Positions 36,130-45,126 of a stretch of 64,000 nucleotides of DNA are shown piece after piece. A program made the position numbers and the translations under genes. The notes beneath the pieces are model-generated. The model ran no database searches. It saw only the letters and a program-made list of their open reading frames with translations, and was not told the origin of the DNA. The first letter of the stretch is position 1, and each line of letters opens with the position of its first letter. Origin of the DNA: CAZZCS01 sp964652645 (lineage in GTDB: Bacteria; Cloacimonadota; Cloacimonadia; Cloacimonadales; Cloacimonadaceae); the NCBI GenBank assembly GCA_964652645.1, contig CAZZCS010000002.1, positions 1 to 64,000 on the forward strand, given 5' to 3'.

Positions 36130-36366
36130 CTTTCCGACCTTCTTCTAGTATGTATAGTATTCTGTAGAGCAAATCCTATTCCGTAATCCAATATAACGTG
36201 CCGGGTACTACTGCTATGGAACTGGGGCATTGGATGGCAGAAAGTAACGCCGAAAATATACAAAACAGATATCAGGGCATATCATTATGATATACACAAG
36301 TGGAGAAGGCAGGGACGATCGTGTCATTACTATTTGATAAACAGTAGCTTACAGCTTTGGATAAGA

Positions 36367-36384
36367 TTGGCACAGAGCTTGCAT
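36367..36384 (+). promoter_or_regulatory. Sigma-54 (RpoN) promoter
   Basis: The sequence ttGGcac-agagc-ttGCat has GG at 36369-36370 and GC at 36381-36382, exactly 10 bp apart, and matches TGGCAC-N5-TTGCW at every fixed position. It lies 39 bp before the ATG at 36423, giving a short 5' leader. It predicts activator-dependent transcription of the PDZ/barrel gene. Confidence 0.75.
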
Positions 36385-36422
36385 ATAGATAGATCAAATA
36401 TCGAAACACCGTGGAGGTTAAA

Positions 36423-37616
36423 ATGAAACGGACAATGATGATTATGCTACTGCTTGTGGTAACAGCCTCAATGCTGCTAGCTCAAACGTCGGTTATCGAG
36501 AGAAATGACGGTAGTTCCAAAGTAAAGATTACAATGAGCGAAGACGAACTGGTGAAAGAACAAGATGGTAAGATCGTACGTTTAAATCTGAATACTGGTG
36601 AAAGAACAGAGGGAGATCGTTCCTTTGCTGCTTTCTTTGGTATTTATGTAGAAGATATCACCTTCCCAAAGGCGCAAGTTTTGGGCTATAAAGATACCTA
36701 TGGCATCGTGATTACTGGTGTCACCAAGAATGGCCCAGCCTGGGAGTACCGTCTTTTGGAAGATGATATTATTATGGCTATCAATGGCGAAAAAGTGATG
36801 AACAAAGCCGGTTTCGACAAGATTAGAGGCGGGCTTCGAGCTGAAGATAGAATCTCATTGGATATCTTTAGATCCGGCAAGATCGAAAAGATAGAGATGG
36901 TCGTGGGTTCGCGCGAAAAGGCCACCTCTGTACAGGTAAGCACCGAGTTGAAGAAGAAGAAGCTCAGCGCTGGTTACGGTGGTGGAAGCATGCTCTTTAT
37001 GGGCTTCAAACCTGATATGGCAGATGTCAATGAGATATTGAACCAGATGGGTTATGAAGAGATGTCTGAAGATGGTTTGTTTATGACTGGCCTGGTGGGT
37101 AAGCTACCTGTCGGTAAAGGATATTTTATCGGTGGTTACGGTGCTGGATATACTGATGAGCAAAAGAAAGCTGTCACCAATTCCAATGGCGATGTCATCG
37201 GCACAAAGTGGCTGAACTATTCTACTGCAGTGGGTGGCGTTACCTTCGATAAGCGGATCCCCATTACCTCCAATTTTGTGACTGGTTTGGGACTAATGCT
37301 GGGTGGTGGCGGCCATACTTTGGAAGTTACCAAGACAGATGGCAACTATACCTGGCAAAACCTGGGAGATGACACAGACTTTACAAACTATACTCTCAGC
37401 AGAGGCTTTGTAGTTGTCCAGCCCAAAGCAGAGATCTATTATCGCCTGTTGAGTTGGCTGGCAATCAGAGCCGAAGCAGGTTATGTCTATGGCTATGCCC
37501 CGGCAAAGAGATGGAAGATCAACGGCTTTAGTGGAGATCAGTTTGATGTGACTGGTTCTCCAGAAACAGAGTTTCAGGGATTCTCAGTTTCCATAGGCCC
37601 CTGGTTCGGATTCTGA
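36423..37616 (+). CDS. Envelope protein with PDZ domain and predicted C-terminal beta-barrel
   Basis: This 397-residue protein has a signal peptide (to about residue 20), a PDZ domain (about 72-165; ITGVTKNGPAWEYRLLEDDIIMAINGEKV) and a Gly/Tyr-rich C-terminal half with alternating hydrophobic strands ending in WFGF, as expected for a small outer-membrane barrel. No protease residues are seen. A role in binding or sensing envelope proteins is inferred only. I chose the ATG at 36423 behind TGGAGG. A sigma-54 promoter precedes it and a strong terminator follows, so it is an independently regulated single gene. Confidence 0.8.
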   Translation: MKRTMMIMLLLVVTASMLLAQTSVIERNDGSSKVKITMSEDELVKEQDGKIVRLNLNTGERTEGDRSFAAFFGIYVEDITFPKAQVLGYKDTYGIVITGVTKNGPAWEYRLLEDDIIMAINGEKVMNKAGFDKIRGGLRAEDRISLDIFRSGKIEKIEMVVGSREKATSVQVSTELKKKKLSAGYGGGSMLFMGFKPDMADVNEILNQMGYEEMSEDGLFMTGLVGKLPVGKGYFIGGYGAGYTDEQKKAVTNSNGDVIGTKWLNYSTAVGGVTFDKRIPITSNFVTGLGLMLGGGGHTLEVTKTDGNYTWQNLGDDTDFTNYTLSRGFVVVQPKAEIYYRLLSWLAIRAEAGYVYGYAPAKRWKINGFSGDQFDVTGSPETEFQGFSVSIGPWFGF

Positions 37617-37673
37617 CCCCCCAAAGAAAATATAGTACACAAGCATCAAAAAAAACCCCTCCTGAATCCTGGT

Positions 37674-37699
37674 AAGCCCTTCGAAAGAAGGGCTTTTTT
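37674..37699 (+). terminator. Rho-independent terminator after the PDZ/barrel gene
   Basis: A 9-bp stem (37674-37682 with 37687-37695) with a GAAA tetraloop is followed by a T-run. It overlaps the dtd stop codon on the other strand. Confidence 0.9.
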
Positions 37700-38135
37700 A
37701 CTGCTCAAGAAAGAATGTTACCGGTCCATCATTTACGAGGCTGACCTTCATATCTGCGCCAAACACCCCTGTCTGGGTAGGGAACCCGGCCTCGCGAAAG
37801 CAAGCTATCATTTCTTCGTAGAGAGATTTGGCCAGCTCGGGGGGAGCTGCCTGGGTAAAATCTGGCCTGCGGCCTCTGTTGCAATTTGCATAAAGAGTAA
37901 ATTGTGAAACGATCAGGATCTCTGCCTTCAAATCTTTTAGCGAGAGATTCATCTTTCCCTTCTGATCTTCAAAGATGCGCATATCAGGGATTCTTCTGGC
38001 CAGGGCCTGTACCTTGTCGCTGTCATCGTCGCGGCCTACGCCCAGAAAGATCAAGAGTCCTTTTCCGATGGAGCCCACACACATCCCGTCAATATCTACT
38101 CGGGCAGAAAGAACTCTTTGTACTAATGCTCTCAT
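37698..38135 (-). CDS. dtd: D-aminoacyl-tRNA deacylase
   Basis: This 145-residue dimeric enzyme removes D-amino acids, and glycine from mischarged tRNA-Ala. The two cross-subunit motifs are present: SQFTLYANCNRGRRPDF and the C-terminal NDGPVTFFLEQ with the Gly-Pro pair. Length is typical. It is the last gene of the mre operon, 23 bp after the lipoprotein gene. Confidence 0.95.
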   Translation of the reverse strand: MRALVQRVLSARVDIDGMCVGSIGKGLLIFLGVGRDDDSDKVQALARRIPDMRIFEDQKGKMNLSLKDLKAEILIVSQFTLYANCNRGRRPDFTQAAPPELAKSLYEEMIACFREAGFPTQTGVFGADMKVSLVNDGPVTFFLEQ

Positions 38136-38158
38136 AACTGGCTTGAGCCAGACCTCAT

Positions 38159-38758
38159 CTAGTTTGTAAAGCGATGTACTTCAAAACAGGCGATATCATC
38201 GATCCAGATAGTGTCTTCTCCAGTAGGGGGGATCAGGATAATAATCCTGCCAAAGTAAACATCTGGCTTGAGAAATCCTGCGCTTATGGTATGTTTGGAC
38301 CACTCTTTTCCGGTTTTCATGCGGGTGTTGAACGTATTGCGGATTGTGCCAGATTCGTTATAGGCCAAAAAGCGGAGACGCAATTGAGGCCCCTCCTCAG
38401 AATCACTTTTTGCCGAGGCTCTGGCGAAGAAGCCACCATATCTGTCGATGCGAAAAGATTCTGATACCAGCATCAGAAACTTGTCTGATTTGGAAATCTT
38501 TAAAGACCTGCTGCCTGTGAGGAAATCCACTTCATCAAAGCAGGCCCCTTCGGGCTTTTCCTGGCTGGCACCCATCAAGATCCAGCCTTCCGGCATGAAA
38601 GAGTTTTCATCTGCATTACTGTCAAACCAGGGATTAAGCAGCAAGTTTGGCTTGCCAAGCGTGTCCTTTTCCAAAAACAGAATAGTAGAGCCCATAAAGC
38701 AGGAACTGATAAGCAACAAAGCAATAGCAGCGCTAAGAAGTAGTGCTCTTTTCATCAT
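38159..38758 (-). CDS. Lipoprotein, possibly with carbohydrate-binding-like fold
   Basis: The 199-residue product has a lipoprotein signal peptide with a lipobox ending in LISSC (Cys20). The mature part begins GKPNLLLNPWFDSNADENSFMPEGW and ends WIDDIACFEV. This start-and-end pattern is typical of carbohydrate-binding jelly-roll modules (CBM4/9-like), although no ligand can be inferred. Its start overlaps the rodA stop by 4 bp (ATGA), so it belongs to the cell-shape operon and may act on the cell wall or envelope. Confidence 0.75.
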   Translation of the reverse strand: MMKRALLLSAAIALLLISSCFMGSTILFLEKDTLGKPNLLLNPWFDSNADENSFMPEGWILMGASQEKPEGACFDEVDFLTGSRSLKISKSDKFLMLVSESFRIDRYGGFFARASAKSDSEEGPQLRLRFLAYNESGTIRNTFNTRMKTGKEWSKHTISAGFLKPDVYFGRIIILIPPTGEDTIWIDDIACFEVHRFTN

Positions 38759-39972
38759 TTCATAAATCCTCTTTCATTCAAGTACTTCATAACAACACCG
38801 ACGGCTAGAGCATTGATCAATAGATTCGAGCCACCATAACTGATAAAAGGTAATGGAATACCCGTGGCAGGCACCAGACCAATGTTCATACCTATATTTA
38901 TAAACGTCTGAAACATCAAATACGCCGTGATCCCGGCAGCAGCAATTCTCCGATCCCGAACCTTCAAATCTGTAATGGCCTTGGTCATTCTCCAGAAGAA
39001 TATGAAGAACAACAGGAGAACAAAAGCAGCACCCAAAAAGCCAAACTCTTCTCCGATAACCGAGAAGATGAAATCCGTGTGATGCTCCGGCAGAAAGTTC
39101 ATGTTCTTCTGGGTTCCTTCCAGCCAGCCTTTGCCAACTGTCGATCCGGATCCCACAGCAATCTTGGCCTGTATTATCTGGTAGCCGGCACCCAGAGGAT
39201 CCCGCATGGGATCGATAAAGGTAAGTATCCTGTTCTGCTGATAGTCCTTTAGACTGTTCCAAAACACCGGCATTATCAAAGCTGAAAATAGGTTTATTAT
39301 ACTCGATACTGTAATAGTAACCCACGAAAGGTGACTGCGCATCAAGATAAACACCATAATAATCAACCAGGCGATCAGAATATACCAATGCACCGATAAC
39401 ACTATGCTGACGATCGGGCTGACAATCAGCAAAATATAGAACAAAGGCAGGCCTGAAGCGATCAACATTGCCAACAGGCTGAACCAGAAGACCATGGTCG
39501 TCCCAAAATCTGGCTCTATCAGGATCAATGATACCGGCAATATTACAATGGCCGCACCATAGAGAATCCTTTTGATCTCTCCCAGATGATCTTTTGCAAT
39601 GATTCTGGACACCATCAGAATTGTCAATAGTTTTGCGCTCTCTGAGGGCTGATAGCTAATGCCCATAAACCGAAACCACCTGTGGGAACCGCCGATAGCT
39701 GGCGTGAACAACACCAATACCAGGGCAATCAAGTTTATTACAAATAGCGGCAGAATGACCAGATCAAAGATTGGCATGGGAAGCCTCAGGAGCACATATA
39801 GCAGTATAACAACCAGCGCGGCAAAGATGAGCTGTCTCCACCAGTAATCCAGGGTAGTGCTGGTCTCGCCGATCTTGCTCGTAGAGGCGGAGTAGATAGC
39901 GATACAACCAGTGAAAATAAGGACTATCAAGAGGACAAACAGGGCAAAGTCAAACTTCTTGCGGTTAATCAT
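38755..39972 (-). CDS. rodA: Rod-shape SEDS glycosyltransferase RodA
   Basis: This 405-residue multi-pass membrane protein polymerises lipid II glycan strands for the lateral wall together with PBP2. The family blocks GGSHRWFRFMGISYQPSESAKL, the IDPMRDPLGAGYQIIQAKIAVGSG loop and the C-terminal TGIPLPFISYGGSNL are clear. It overlaps mrdA by 8 bp upstream and the lipoprotein gene by 4 bp downstream. Confidence 0.95.
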   Translation of the reverse strand: MINRKKFDFALFVLLIVLIFTGCIAIYSASTSKIGETSTTLDYWWRQLIFAALVVILLYVLLRLPMPIFDLVILPLFVINLIALVLVLFTPAIGGSHRWFRFMGISYQPSESAKLLTILMVSRIIAKDHLGEIKRILYGAAIVILPVSLILIEPDFGTTMVFWFSLLAMLIASGLPLFYILLIVSPIVSIVLSVHWYILIAWLIIMVFILMRSHLSWVTITVSSIINLFSALIMPVFWNSLKDYQQNRILTFIDPMRDPLGAGYQIIQAKIAVGSGSTVGKGWLEGTQKNMNFLPEHHTDFIFSVIGEEFGFLGAAFVLLLFFIFFWRMTKAITDLKVRDRRIAAAGITAYLMFQTFINIGMNIGLVPATGIPLPFISYGGSNLLINALAVGVVMKYLNERGFMK

Positions 39973-41854
39973 TTACATTTCCTGCTTCTGGAATGGCGTC
40001 TGATAATGGAGGAGCGCCGCCATTATCTGGATCTGGCTCCAAGGTCTGGAGTTCTTCCACGTTTCGCAATTGGATCGGGATCGGGACGGGTCTGGTGAGC
40101 GTTTCAATATTCCCAGCGTAGTAATTCAGGATCTTTCCAGCAACAGGGGCAGCAACGCCTCCACCACCTCCGGCGTTCTCCAGAAACACAGTAATGGCGA
40201 TCTCCGGCTTTTCTTTTACCAGGTAGGCAGCAAACCAGGCATGAGTCGTCCTTCCCATAGAGTTTTCAGCAGAGCCGGTCTTTCCATAAACAGTTGCTCC
40301 ACTAACCTTTATATGATTTGCCGTGCCACCAGGAGTGTTGGATACGGCATAGAGTCCATCCTGAATGATCTTTAGATTTGAGATGCTGATGGGCAGTTTC
40401 TTTTTATCGATTCCAGCAACCTGTTCTTTGGAGAGTCTGCCTCTGCCCACGGTAGATTTTAGCAGGTGCGGCTGCACCCAGATGCCATCGTTGGCCAGGG
40501 CTGCATAATAGGCACAGATCTGAAGGGGAGTACAGAGGATCTCTCCCTGCCCAATAGCGAGATTCACCTTGTGACCCAGGACGCTGATTCTCTGTCCAAA
40601 AGCTCTTTTATACCAATCCAGATAAGGGAAAAAACCGTTTCTCTCATTGGGAAGATCGATCCCAGTCCTGGTGCACAGCATGCTGCTCAGAGTATAGTTC
40701 CGAAACTGATCGAGATCCAGCTTCATGGACAGGTCATAAAAATATACATCGCAGGAAACCTTCAAAGCTTCCACGATATTGGTGATGCCGTGTCCGGAGT
40801 GTAACCAGCACTTGAAAAACCGGTTACCAACCTGCAATCCGCCCCGGCAATAGGAGAAGGTAGTGTTGCGATTGATCACTCCCTTTTGCAGGCCAAGGCT
40901 ACCAGTGATTGTCTTGAACACAGATCCAGGCGGATAAGCAGCATGTATTACCCTGTCTAGCATGGGTTTACTGGGGCTGTTCAGCTCCTCCCATACGTCT
41001 GGACTGATGCGGGTCATGAAGATATTGGGGTCGTATTGGGGACGGCTGACGTAAGCTAGAATAGCTCCAGTCTTCACGTCTATTACGACGATAGCGCCTC
41101 TTGTCCCCGCTGGAAAAGCTTGCTCTGCGAAATCCTGAATATCATTATCGATGGTCAGGATCATCCCCAAGCCATTGACGGGAGGGATATTCCCATCGGT
41201 TCGAAAGAGATTGAGGCTTCTGCCATAGGCATCGACCTGAACGATCTCACGTCCGTCCTGACCCCTGAGAAGCACTTCGTAGTAATACTCCAGGCCAGTC
41301 TTCCCGATATGGCTGTTGATGGAATAATCTTCATTTTTATAGGTGTCGTATTCCTTTTCGTTGATCCGTCCCACATATCCGGTAAAGTGATTTGGATAGT
41401 GGTAGTGTCTGGTGGTTCCGATCCGGAAATTGAGCTCTGGGTAATAATTTAACTCTTCGGAGAGACGGAGGACCGTTTCATAATCAACGTTTTCAGCAAT
41501 CAGGATTTCTTCGTAGGTACGAAATCTATTCTGACGAACTATCTTGCGCAGATCCTCCGGTTCCAGATCGAAGCTTTCTTGCAGAAAGGTCTCCAGTTTC
41601 TGGATATCTTCGATCTTTCCGCTTTCGAGGTAGAGGTTGTGGGATGCGATGTTCGAGACGATTGGCCGATACTTATGATCGTAAATCTCCCCCCGGGTAG
41701 CGGGAACCCTACGGATCCGAACGTAGTTTCTCTGGGCAATTGTCTTGTAATGTTCTCCTTCTATCACCTGCAAGCGAAATAGGGCCAGCAGCAACACCAC
41801 AAACAAGACTGAGAGAGTAATGCGGAATACGAGGGTAGGGGAAGCGCTATTCAT
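39965..41854 (-). CDS. mrdA: Penicillin-binding protein 2 (peptidoglycan transpeptidase)
   Basis: This 629-residue class B PBP has one N-terminal membrane helix, a dimerisation/pedestal domain and a transpeptidase domain. The catalytic Ser311 is in YPPGSVFKTI, followed by the SCD motif in KVSCDVYFYDL and by YGKTGSAEN. It cross-links wall peptides made by RodA during elongation. A Pro/Glu/Asp-rich tail ends the protein. It overlaps mreD and rodA by 8 bp each. Confidence 0.95.
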   Translation of the reverse strand: MNSASPTLVFRITLSVLFVVLLLALFRLQVIEGEHYKTIAQRNYVRIRRVPATRGEIYDHKYRPIVSNIASHNLYLESGKIEDIQKLETFLQESFDLEPEDLRKIVRQNRFRTYEEILIAENVDYETVLRLSEELNYYPELNFRIGTTRHYHYPNHFTGYVGRINEKEYDTYKNEDYSINSHIGKTGLEYYYEVLLRGQDGREIVQVDAYGRSLNLFRTDGNIPPVNGLGMILTIDNDIQDFAEQAFPAGTRGAIVVIDVKTGAILAYVSRPQYDPNIFMTRISPDVWEELNSPSKPMLDRVIHAAYPPGSVFKTITGSLGLQKGVINRNTTFSYCRGGLQVGNRFFKCWLHSGHGITNIVEALKVSCDVYFYDLSMKLDLDQFRNYTLSSMLCTRTGIDLPNERNGFFPYLDWYKRAFGQRISVLGHKVNLAIGQGEILCTPLQICAYYAALANDGIWVQPHLLKSTVGRGRLSKEQVAGIDKKKLPISISNLKIIQDGLYAVSNTPGGTANHIKVSGATVYGKTGSAENSMGRTTHAWFAAYLVKEKPEIAITVFLENAGGGGGVAAPVAGKILNYYAGNIETLTRPVPIPIQLRNVEELQTLEPDPDNGGAPPLSDAIPEAGNVND

Positions 41855-42341
41855 GAACCGCGATGATCCTCAATTTGGATAGGAAAATCATCAGCCAAAA
41901 GATAGCTAAACTGCTGGTCAGATTGTATATGAAGCCCCACAGCGATCGCGTGAGAAGGGTGCCATCAAAGCCGTTTTGCAAGCCAAAGGCCAGATACAAC
42001 ATGGAAGCGTAGAGCATATTAACGACGCCCAGGGTAATCATCCGGGCCACCACGCTCTGCTCTTCAAAGGGGATCCGGATCAGATCTATCACTATGGCCA
42101 GGAGCATAAACACGAGACTCTGCAAGCCAAACAGGGGAGGATAGCTCACATCGTAGAGAATGCCGATGAAAAAGCTGGTGCTGATAGCCATAACCCAGGG
42201 CTTTTTCCAGATCGTATAGATCATCCAGGGCAGGATTACATTGGGGATTACGCCCCAGATGCTCAGCATGGGCATTACCCAGATCTGAGCATACAGAAAA
42301 AAGAGTCCCTGGCAGATTGTCCAAATGTATTTACCAGTCAC
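41847..42341 (-). CDS. mreD: Rod-shape determining protein MreD
   Basis: This 164-residue hydrophobic protein has about five membrane helices. Primary similarity is low, as usual for MreD, but the pattern (WGVIPNVILPWMIYTIWKKP, then GILYDVSYPPLFGLQSLVFML) and the position between mreC and mrdA identify it. It overlaps mrdA by 8 bp and follows the CofE-like gene by 4 bp. Confidence 0.88.
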   Translation of the reverse strand: MTGKYIWTICQGLFFLYAQIWVMPMLSIWGVIPNVILPWMIYTIWKKPWVMAISTSFFIGILYDVSYPPLFGLQSLVFMLLAIVIDLIRIPFEEQSVVARMITLGVVNMLYASMLYLAFGLQNGFDGTLLTRSLWGFIYNLTSSLAIFWLMIFLSKLRIIAVHE

Positions 42342-42345
42342 GATC

Positions 42346-43029
42346 CTAGCCTATTCTTCTCACGATGCAAAGAGGAGTCAGCTCATCTGCCTGGCCTTGG
42401 GGATTATCTTTCATTACAGCTTCCATAAAAGTCTTATCCAAACCTTTGCTGCCGCCAATCATCCAGGAACCTCCAATATCGTTTATATCCATGACAGCAA
42501 CGTGATAGCCAAACTCGTCGAAGAGAGCCTGCGCCTCTCGCTCTGGATGGAGGGGTCCCTTGATTACGGTTTCGTGATAGGGAGGCACTGGAGAGGTTCC
42601 GCAAGCATCGACCAGGGCCGCTTGCATGCCGGCAATCCGGTAAAAATCACCCTTTCTGCCTACCAGTTTTCCCAGGGCTCCGATCAAGGCTGCAAAAAGA
42701 ATCCTGACTGCCCCCGTTTCGTCGATGGCGCATTGCATGCTGGCTGGGGCACGTAAACCGATGCCATAGGGAACCTTGGCTACAAACCGCCAGAGGATCC
42801 TGGCCAAAAGACCTATCTTGAGGTCTTTGACTGGAATCGCCCGTCCCTGCGTAATCGCCAGAGGGCTTTCACTTATCGTAACTATATCTCCTGTTTGAAG
42901 ATAGGGGAGAGCATACGTACGGAATACGTCCGAAATATTGTCCTCGGCCGTGAGGATCTTTGTCTTGAGAGGGATGCGTTCAAAGCTTACATTGTGAATC
43001 TTGATAATGGGGTCTTTACTTTTACTCAT
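42346..43029 (-). CDS. CofE-like (F420-0:gamma-glutamyl ligase family) protein in the mre operon
   Basis: This 227-residue protein resembles the CofE/FbiB ligase fold: LQTGDIVTISESPLAITQGRAIP matches the GDIVVxxxKxVSxxEGR block, and KGPLHPEREAQALFDEFGYHVAVMDINDIGG contains a conserved-looking acidic region. CofE adds glutamates to coenzyme F420, yet no F420 gene is seen here, and some bacterial homologues without F420 have unknown roles. The gene overlaps mreC by 8 bp and precedes mreD by 4 bp, so it is an integral part of the cell-shape operon. A ligase acting on a wall or envelope substrate is speculation. Confidence 0.75.
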   Translation of the reverse strand: MSKSKDPIIKIHNVSFERIPLKTKILTAEDNISDVFRTYALPYLQTGDIVTISESPLAITQGRAIPVKDLKIGLLARILWRFVAKVPYGIGLRAPASMQCAIDETGAVRILFAALIGALGKLVGRKGDFYRIAGMQAALVDACGTSPVPPYHETVIKGPLHPEREAQALFDEFGYHVAVMDINDIGGSWMIGGSKGLDKTFMEAVMKDNPQGQADELTPLCIVRRIG

Positions 43030-43789
43030 GGTTGTGCCTTTGCCTGATTATAAATACATGTTCGAGGTTTTCTATCAAAGTGAACGGTGCCACTTCTGCA
43101 CTGATAAAGAGGTTGTCTTGAGATTCCTTGATCCTGCGGACAGTCCCGACAGGGTAGCCCTTGGGGAAAAGGCGGGATAGATTTGAGGTCACAATTGTGT
43201 CTCCCACAGCGATTTCAGAGCCCAGCCGGATCATATTCATTGAGACTTTTCCGCCAATATCGGCCTGCAAAATCCCTTGTACACTGCTGTGCCGATTCAT
43301 CACCGGGAGCTGAAAGCGAGGATTGGAAAAGGGTAGGACTATGCTGTAGAGCTCTGAAGTCTGGATCACTTTACCCACAATCCCTGATGCCGAAATCACG
43401 GGATTATCCTGCTCTATATGGAAGTTTCTGCCTCTATTGACTATAAGATTTCGCTCGTGAAACTGGCCCGAATAGCCTATTACTTCTGCGATCTCAAAAT
43501 CTGAATAATCCGTCTCGAGATCGATAGCAGTGGTGTTATAAAGAGAACGAAGAGTATTCTGCAGGGAGAGGTTTTTCAGTGTCTGATCCACGACTTTGAG
43601 CTGGAGATCGTGCACCATCCTTCGCAGCTGGGCATTGGACTCCGCCCATCGCAGCGATTGGGTAAAAGGATAGAAAACCGTTCTGCCAAACCACTGGGAT
43701 TTATTGGTTCGATCCTGATCGTTCCCGAGCATCAACAAGGCAGAGATCAATAATAAAGCCGCTGGCAGGATGAATCTCTTATACTGCAT
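43022..43789 (-). CDS. mreC: Rod-shape determining protein MreC
   Basis: The 255-residue product has an N-terminal membrane anchor (about 7-22), a coiled coil (about 50-85; LRWAESNAQLRRMVHDLQLKVVDQ) and the two beta-domains typical of MreC (VIGYSGQFHERNLIVNRGRNF, SRLFPKGYPVGTVRRI). MreC links the cytoskeletal MreB to PBP2 and RodA in the periplasm. It starts 36 bp after the mreB stop and overlaps the CofE-like gene. Confidence 0.92.
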   Translation of the reverse strand: MQYKRFILPAALLLISALLMLGNDQDRTNKSQWFGRTVFYPFTQSLRWAESNAQLRRMVHDLQLKVVDQTLKNLSLQNTLRSLYNTTAIDLETDYSDFEIAEVIGYSGQFHERNLIVNRGRNFHIEQDNPVISASGIVGKVIQTSELYSIVLPFSNPRFQLPVMNRHSSVQGILQADIGGKVSMNMIRLGSEIAVGDTIVTSNLSRLFPKGYPVGTVRRIKESQDNLFISAEVAPFTLIENLEHVFIIRQRHNHE

Positions 43790-43825
43790 TATCTTCCTTT
43801 TGAAAAGGGGTTATGATCCAGGGGG

Positions 43826-44863
43826 TCAGTCTTCTATGCGTTTAATCAATACTTCGCGGTACCTCTCCACATCATCCAAAACCATGCCGGCTCCCTTCAC
43901 CACACATTCCAATGGGTCTGGAACCACATGTACTGGCAAATCAACCGTTTTACGAATCTTCTCATCCAATCCCTTGAGGAGAGCACCACCGCCGGTAAGG
44001 AAGATTCCTCGCTCGGCAATGTCTGCAGAGAGTTCTGGAGCAGTGCGCTCAAACAGGCGTTTGATTGCATCTATCATGGTGCTGACAGTCTCGGTGATGG
44101 CCTCCCGGATCTCTTCAGAACTAATCTTGATCGTAACGGGATAACCGGAAACTATGTCCCTGCCCCTTACGTCCATGGAGAGCTCCTGTTTGAGAGGATA
44201 GGCAGAGCCGATCTGCATCTTTATCTTTTCGGCAGTTTGAATACCGACGTGTAAGTTGTTCTTCTTGCGCAGGTAACTGATGATATCCAGATCGAGCTTG
44301 TCTCCTCCAACCCGGATGGAATTGTGTACCACGATATGTGAAAGCGAGATCACAGCAATCTCACTGGTGCCCCCACCGATGTCCATGACCATGTTACCGA
44401 AAGCCTGATCTATGGGCAGATCTGCTCCAATGGCTGCAGCCACAGGCTCGGAGATTAGATAGACCTCCCGTGCTCCCGCGTGAAGAGCGCTGTCTCGAAC
44501 GGCCCTCTTCTCCACCTCAGTGATCCCGGAAGGGACGCAAACGATCACTCTGGGGCGTACAAGAAGACGCTTCTTCTGCGCTCTCAAGATCAGATTGCGC
44601 AGCATTAGCTCTGTCACTTGAAAATCTGCTATCACCCCATCTTTGAGGGGTTTGATGACTCTTACTTCATCTGGATTCTTGCCCAGCATTACCTTTGCCT
44701 GTGAACCTATGGCAATAATCTTTTTACTATCCGTAGAGACTGCTACCACAGAAGGCTCGTCAATTACAATCCCCCCATTCTTTTTGTAAACGAGGGTGTT
44801 CGCGGTTCCCAAATCAATCGCAATATCATTTGCCATTAAACCGAAGAAATCGAATATGGACAT
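43826..44863 (-). CDS. mreB: Rod-shape determining protein MreB (bacterial actin)
   Basis: This 345-residue actin homologue forms membrane-bound filaments that guide lateral wall synthesis. Phosphate motif 1 is AIDLGTANTLVY, the phosphate 2 motif is VMDIGGGTSEIAVI, and GIFLTGGGALLKGLDE is the adenosine motif. Length and ends are typical. It is the first gene of an eight-gene operon that runs to dtd. A TTGACA on the minus strand (44958-44963) lies about 95 bp upstream. Confidence 0.96.
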   Translation of the reverse strand: MSIFDFFGLMANDIAIDLGTANTLVYKKNGGIVIDEPSVVAVSTDSKKIIAIGSQAKVMLGKNPDEVRVIKPLKDGVIADFQVTELMLRNLILRAQKKRLLVRPRVIVCVPSGITEVEKRAVRDSALHAGAREVYLISEPVAAAIGADLPIDQAFGNMVMDIGGGTSEIAVISLSHIVVHNSIRVGGDKLDLDIISYLRKKNNLHVGIQTAEKIKMQIGSAYPLKQELSMDVRGRDIVSGYPVTIKISSEEIREAITETVSTMIDAIKRLFERTAPELSADIAERGIFLTGGGALLKGLDEKIRKTVDLPVHVVPDPLECVVKGAGMVLDDVERYREVLIKRIED

Positions 44864-45049
44864 TTAAAACCTCTCTATATATAGGAAAACAAATAATTTA
44901 AGACACGACCGGGCTATTCTACCCATAATTTCACAAGCAAATGAAAAGCTAAGTGAATGTCAAGAAAAAAAGATGGCTAAATACTGGTTTTTTGTAGAAG
45001 TTGCTCCAAATCCCCCGCCAGGGTTTGATTTGGCGATGTTTTTGGGCAA

Positions 45050-45120
45050 AAAAATACCGTGGGGAACACCGGGCGGTGTCCCCACGACTCGGAGGGCATT
45101 CTATGTAGGGTCTGTAGGCT
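45050..45120 (-). ncRNA. Candidate small RNA or attenuated mreB leader
   Basis: A minus-strand promoter candidate (45127-45155) is followed about 35 bp later by a strong intrinsic terminator (45051-45086) with no open reading frame between. The predicted transcript is about 70 nt. It could be a free small RNA, or a leader whose termination controls read-through into mreB, about 190 bp further. It does not resemble 4.5S RNA, 6S RNA or tmRNA. This is inference from promoter and terminator only. Confidence 0.3.
45051..45086 (-). terminator. Strong hairpin with T-run upstream of mreB
   Basis: The arms cgtggggaacacc (45058-45070) and ggtgtccccacg (45075-45086) pair over 12 bp with one bulged base and a GGGC loop. 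On the minus strand the sequence GTATTTTTTT follows. No minus-strand gene ends just before it, so it is an orphan terminator or an attenuator. Confidence 0.7.
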
Positions 45121-45126
45121 GAAGAC

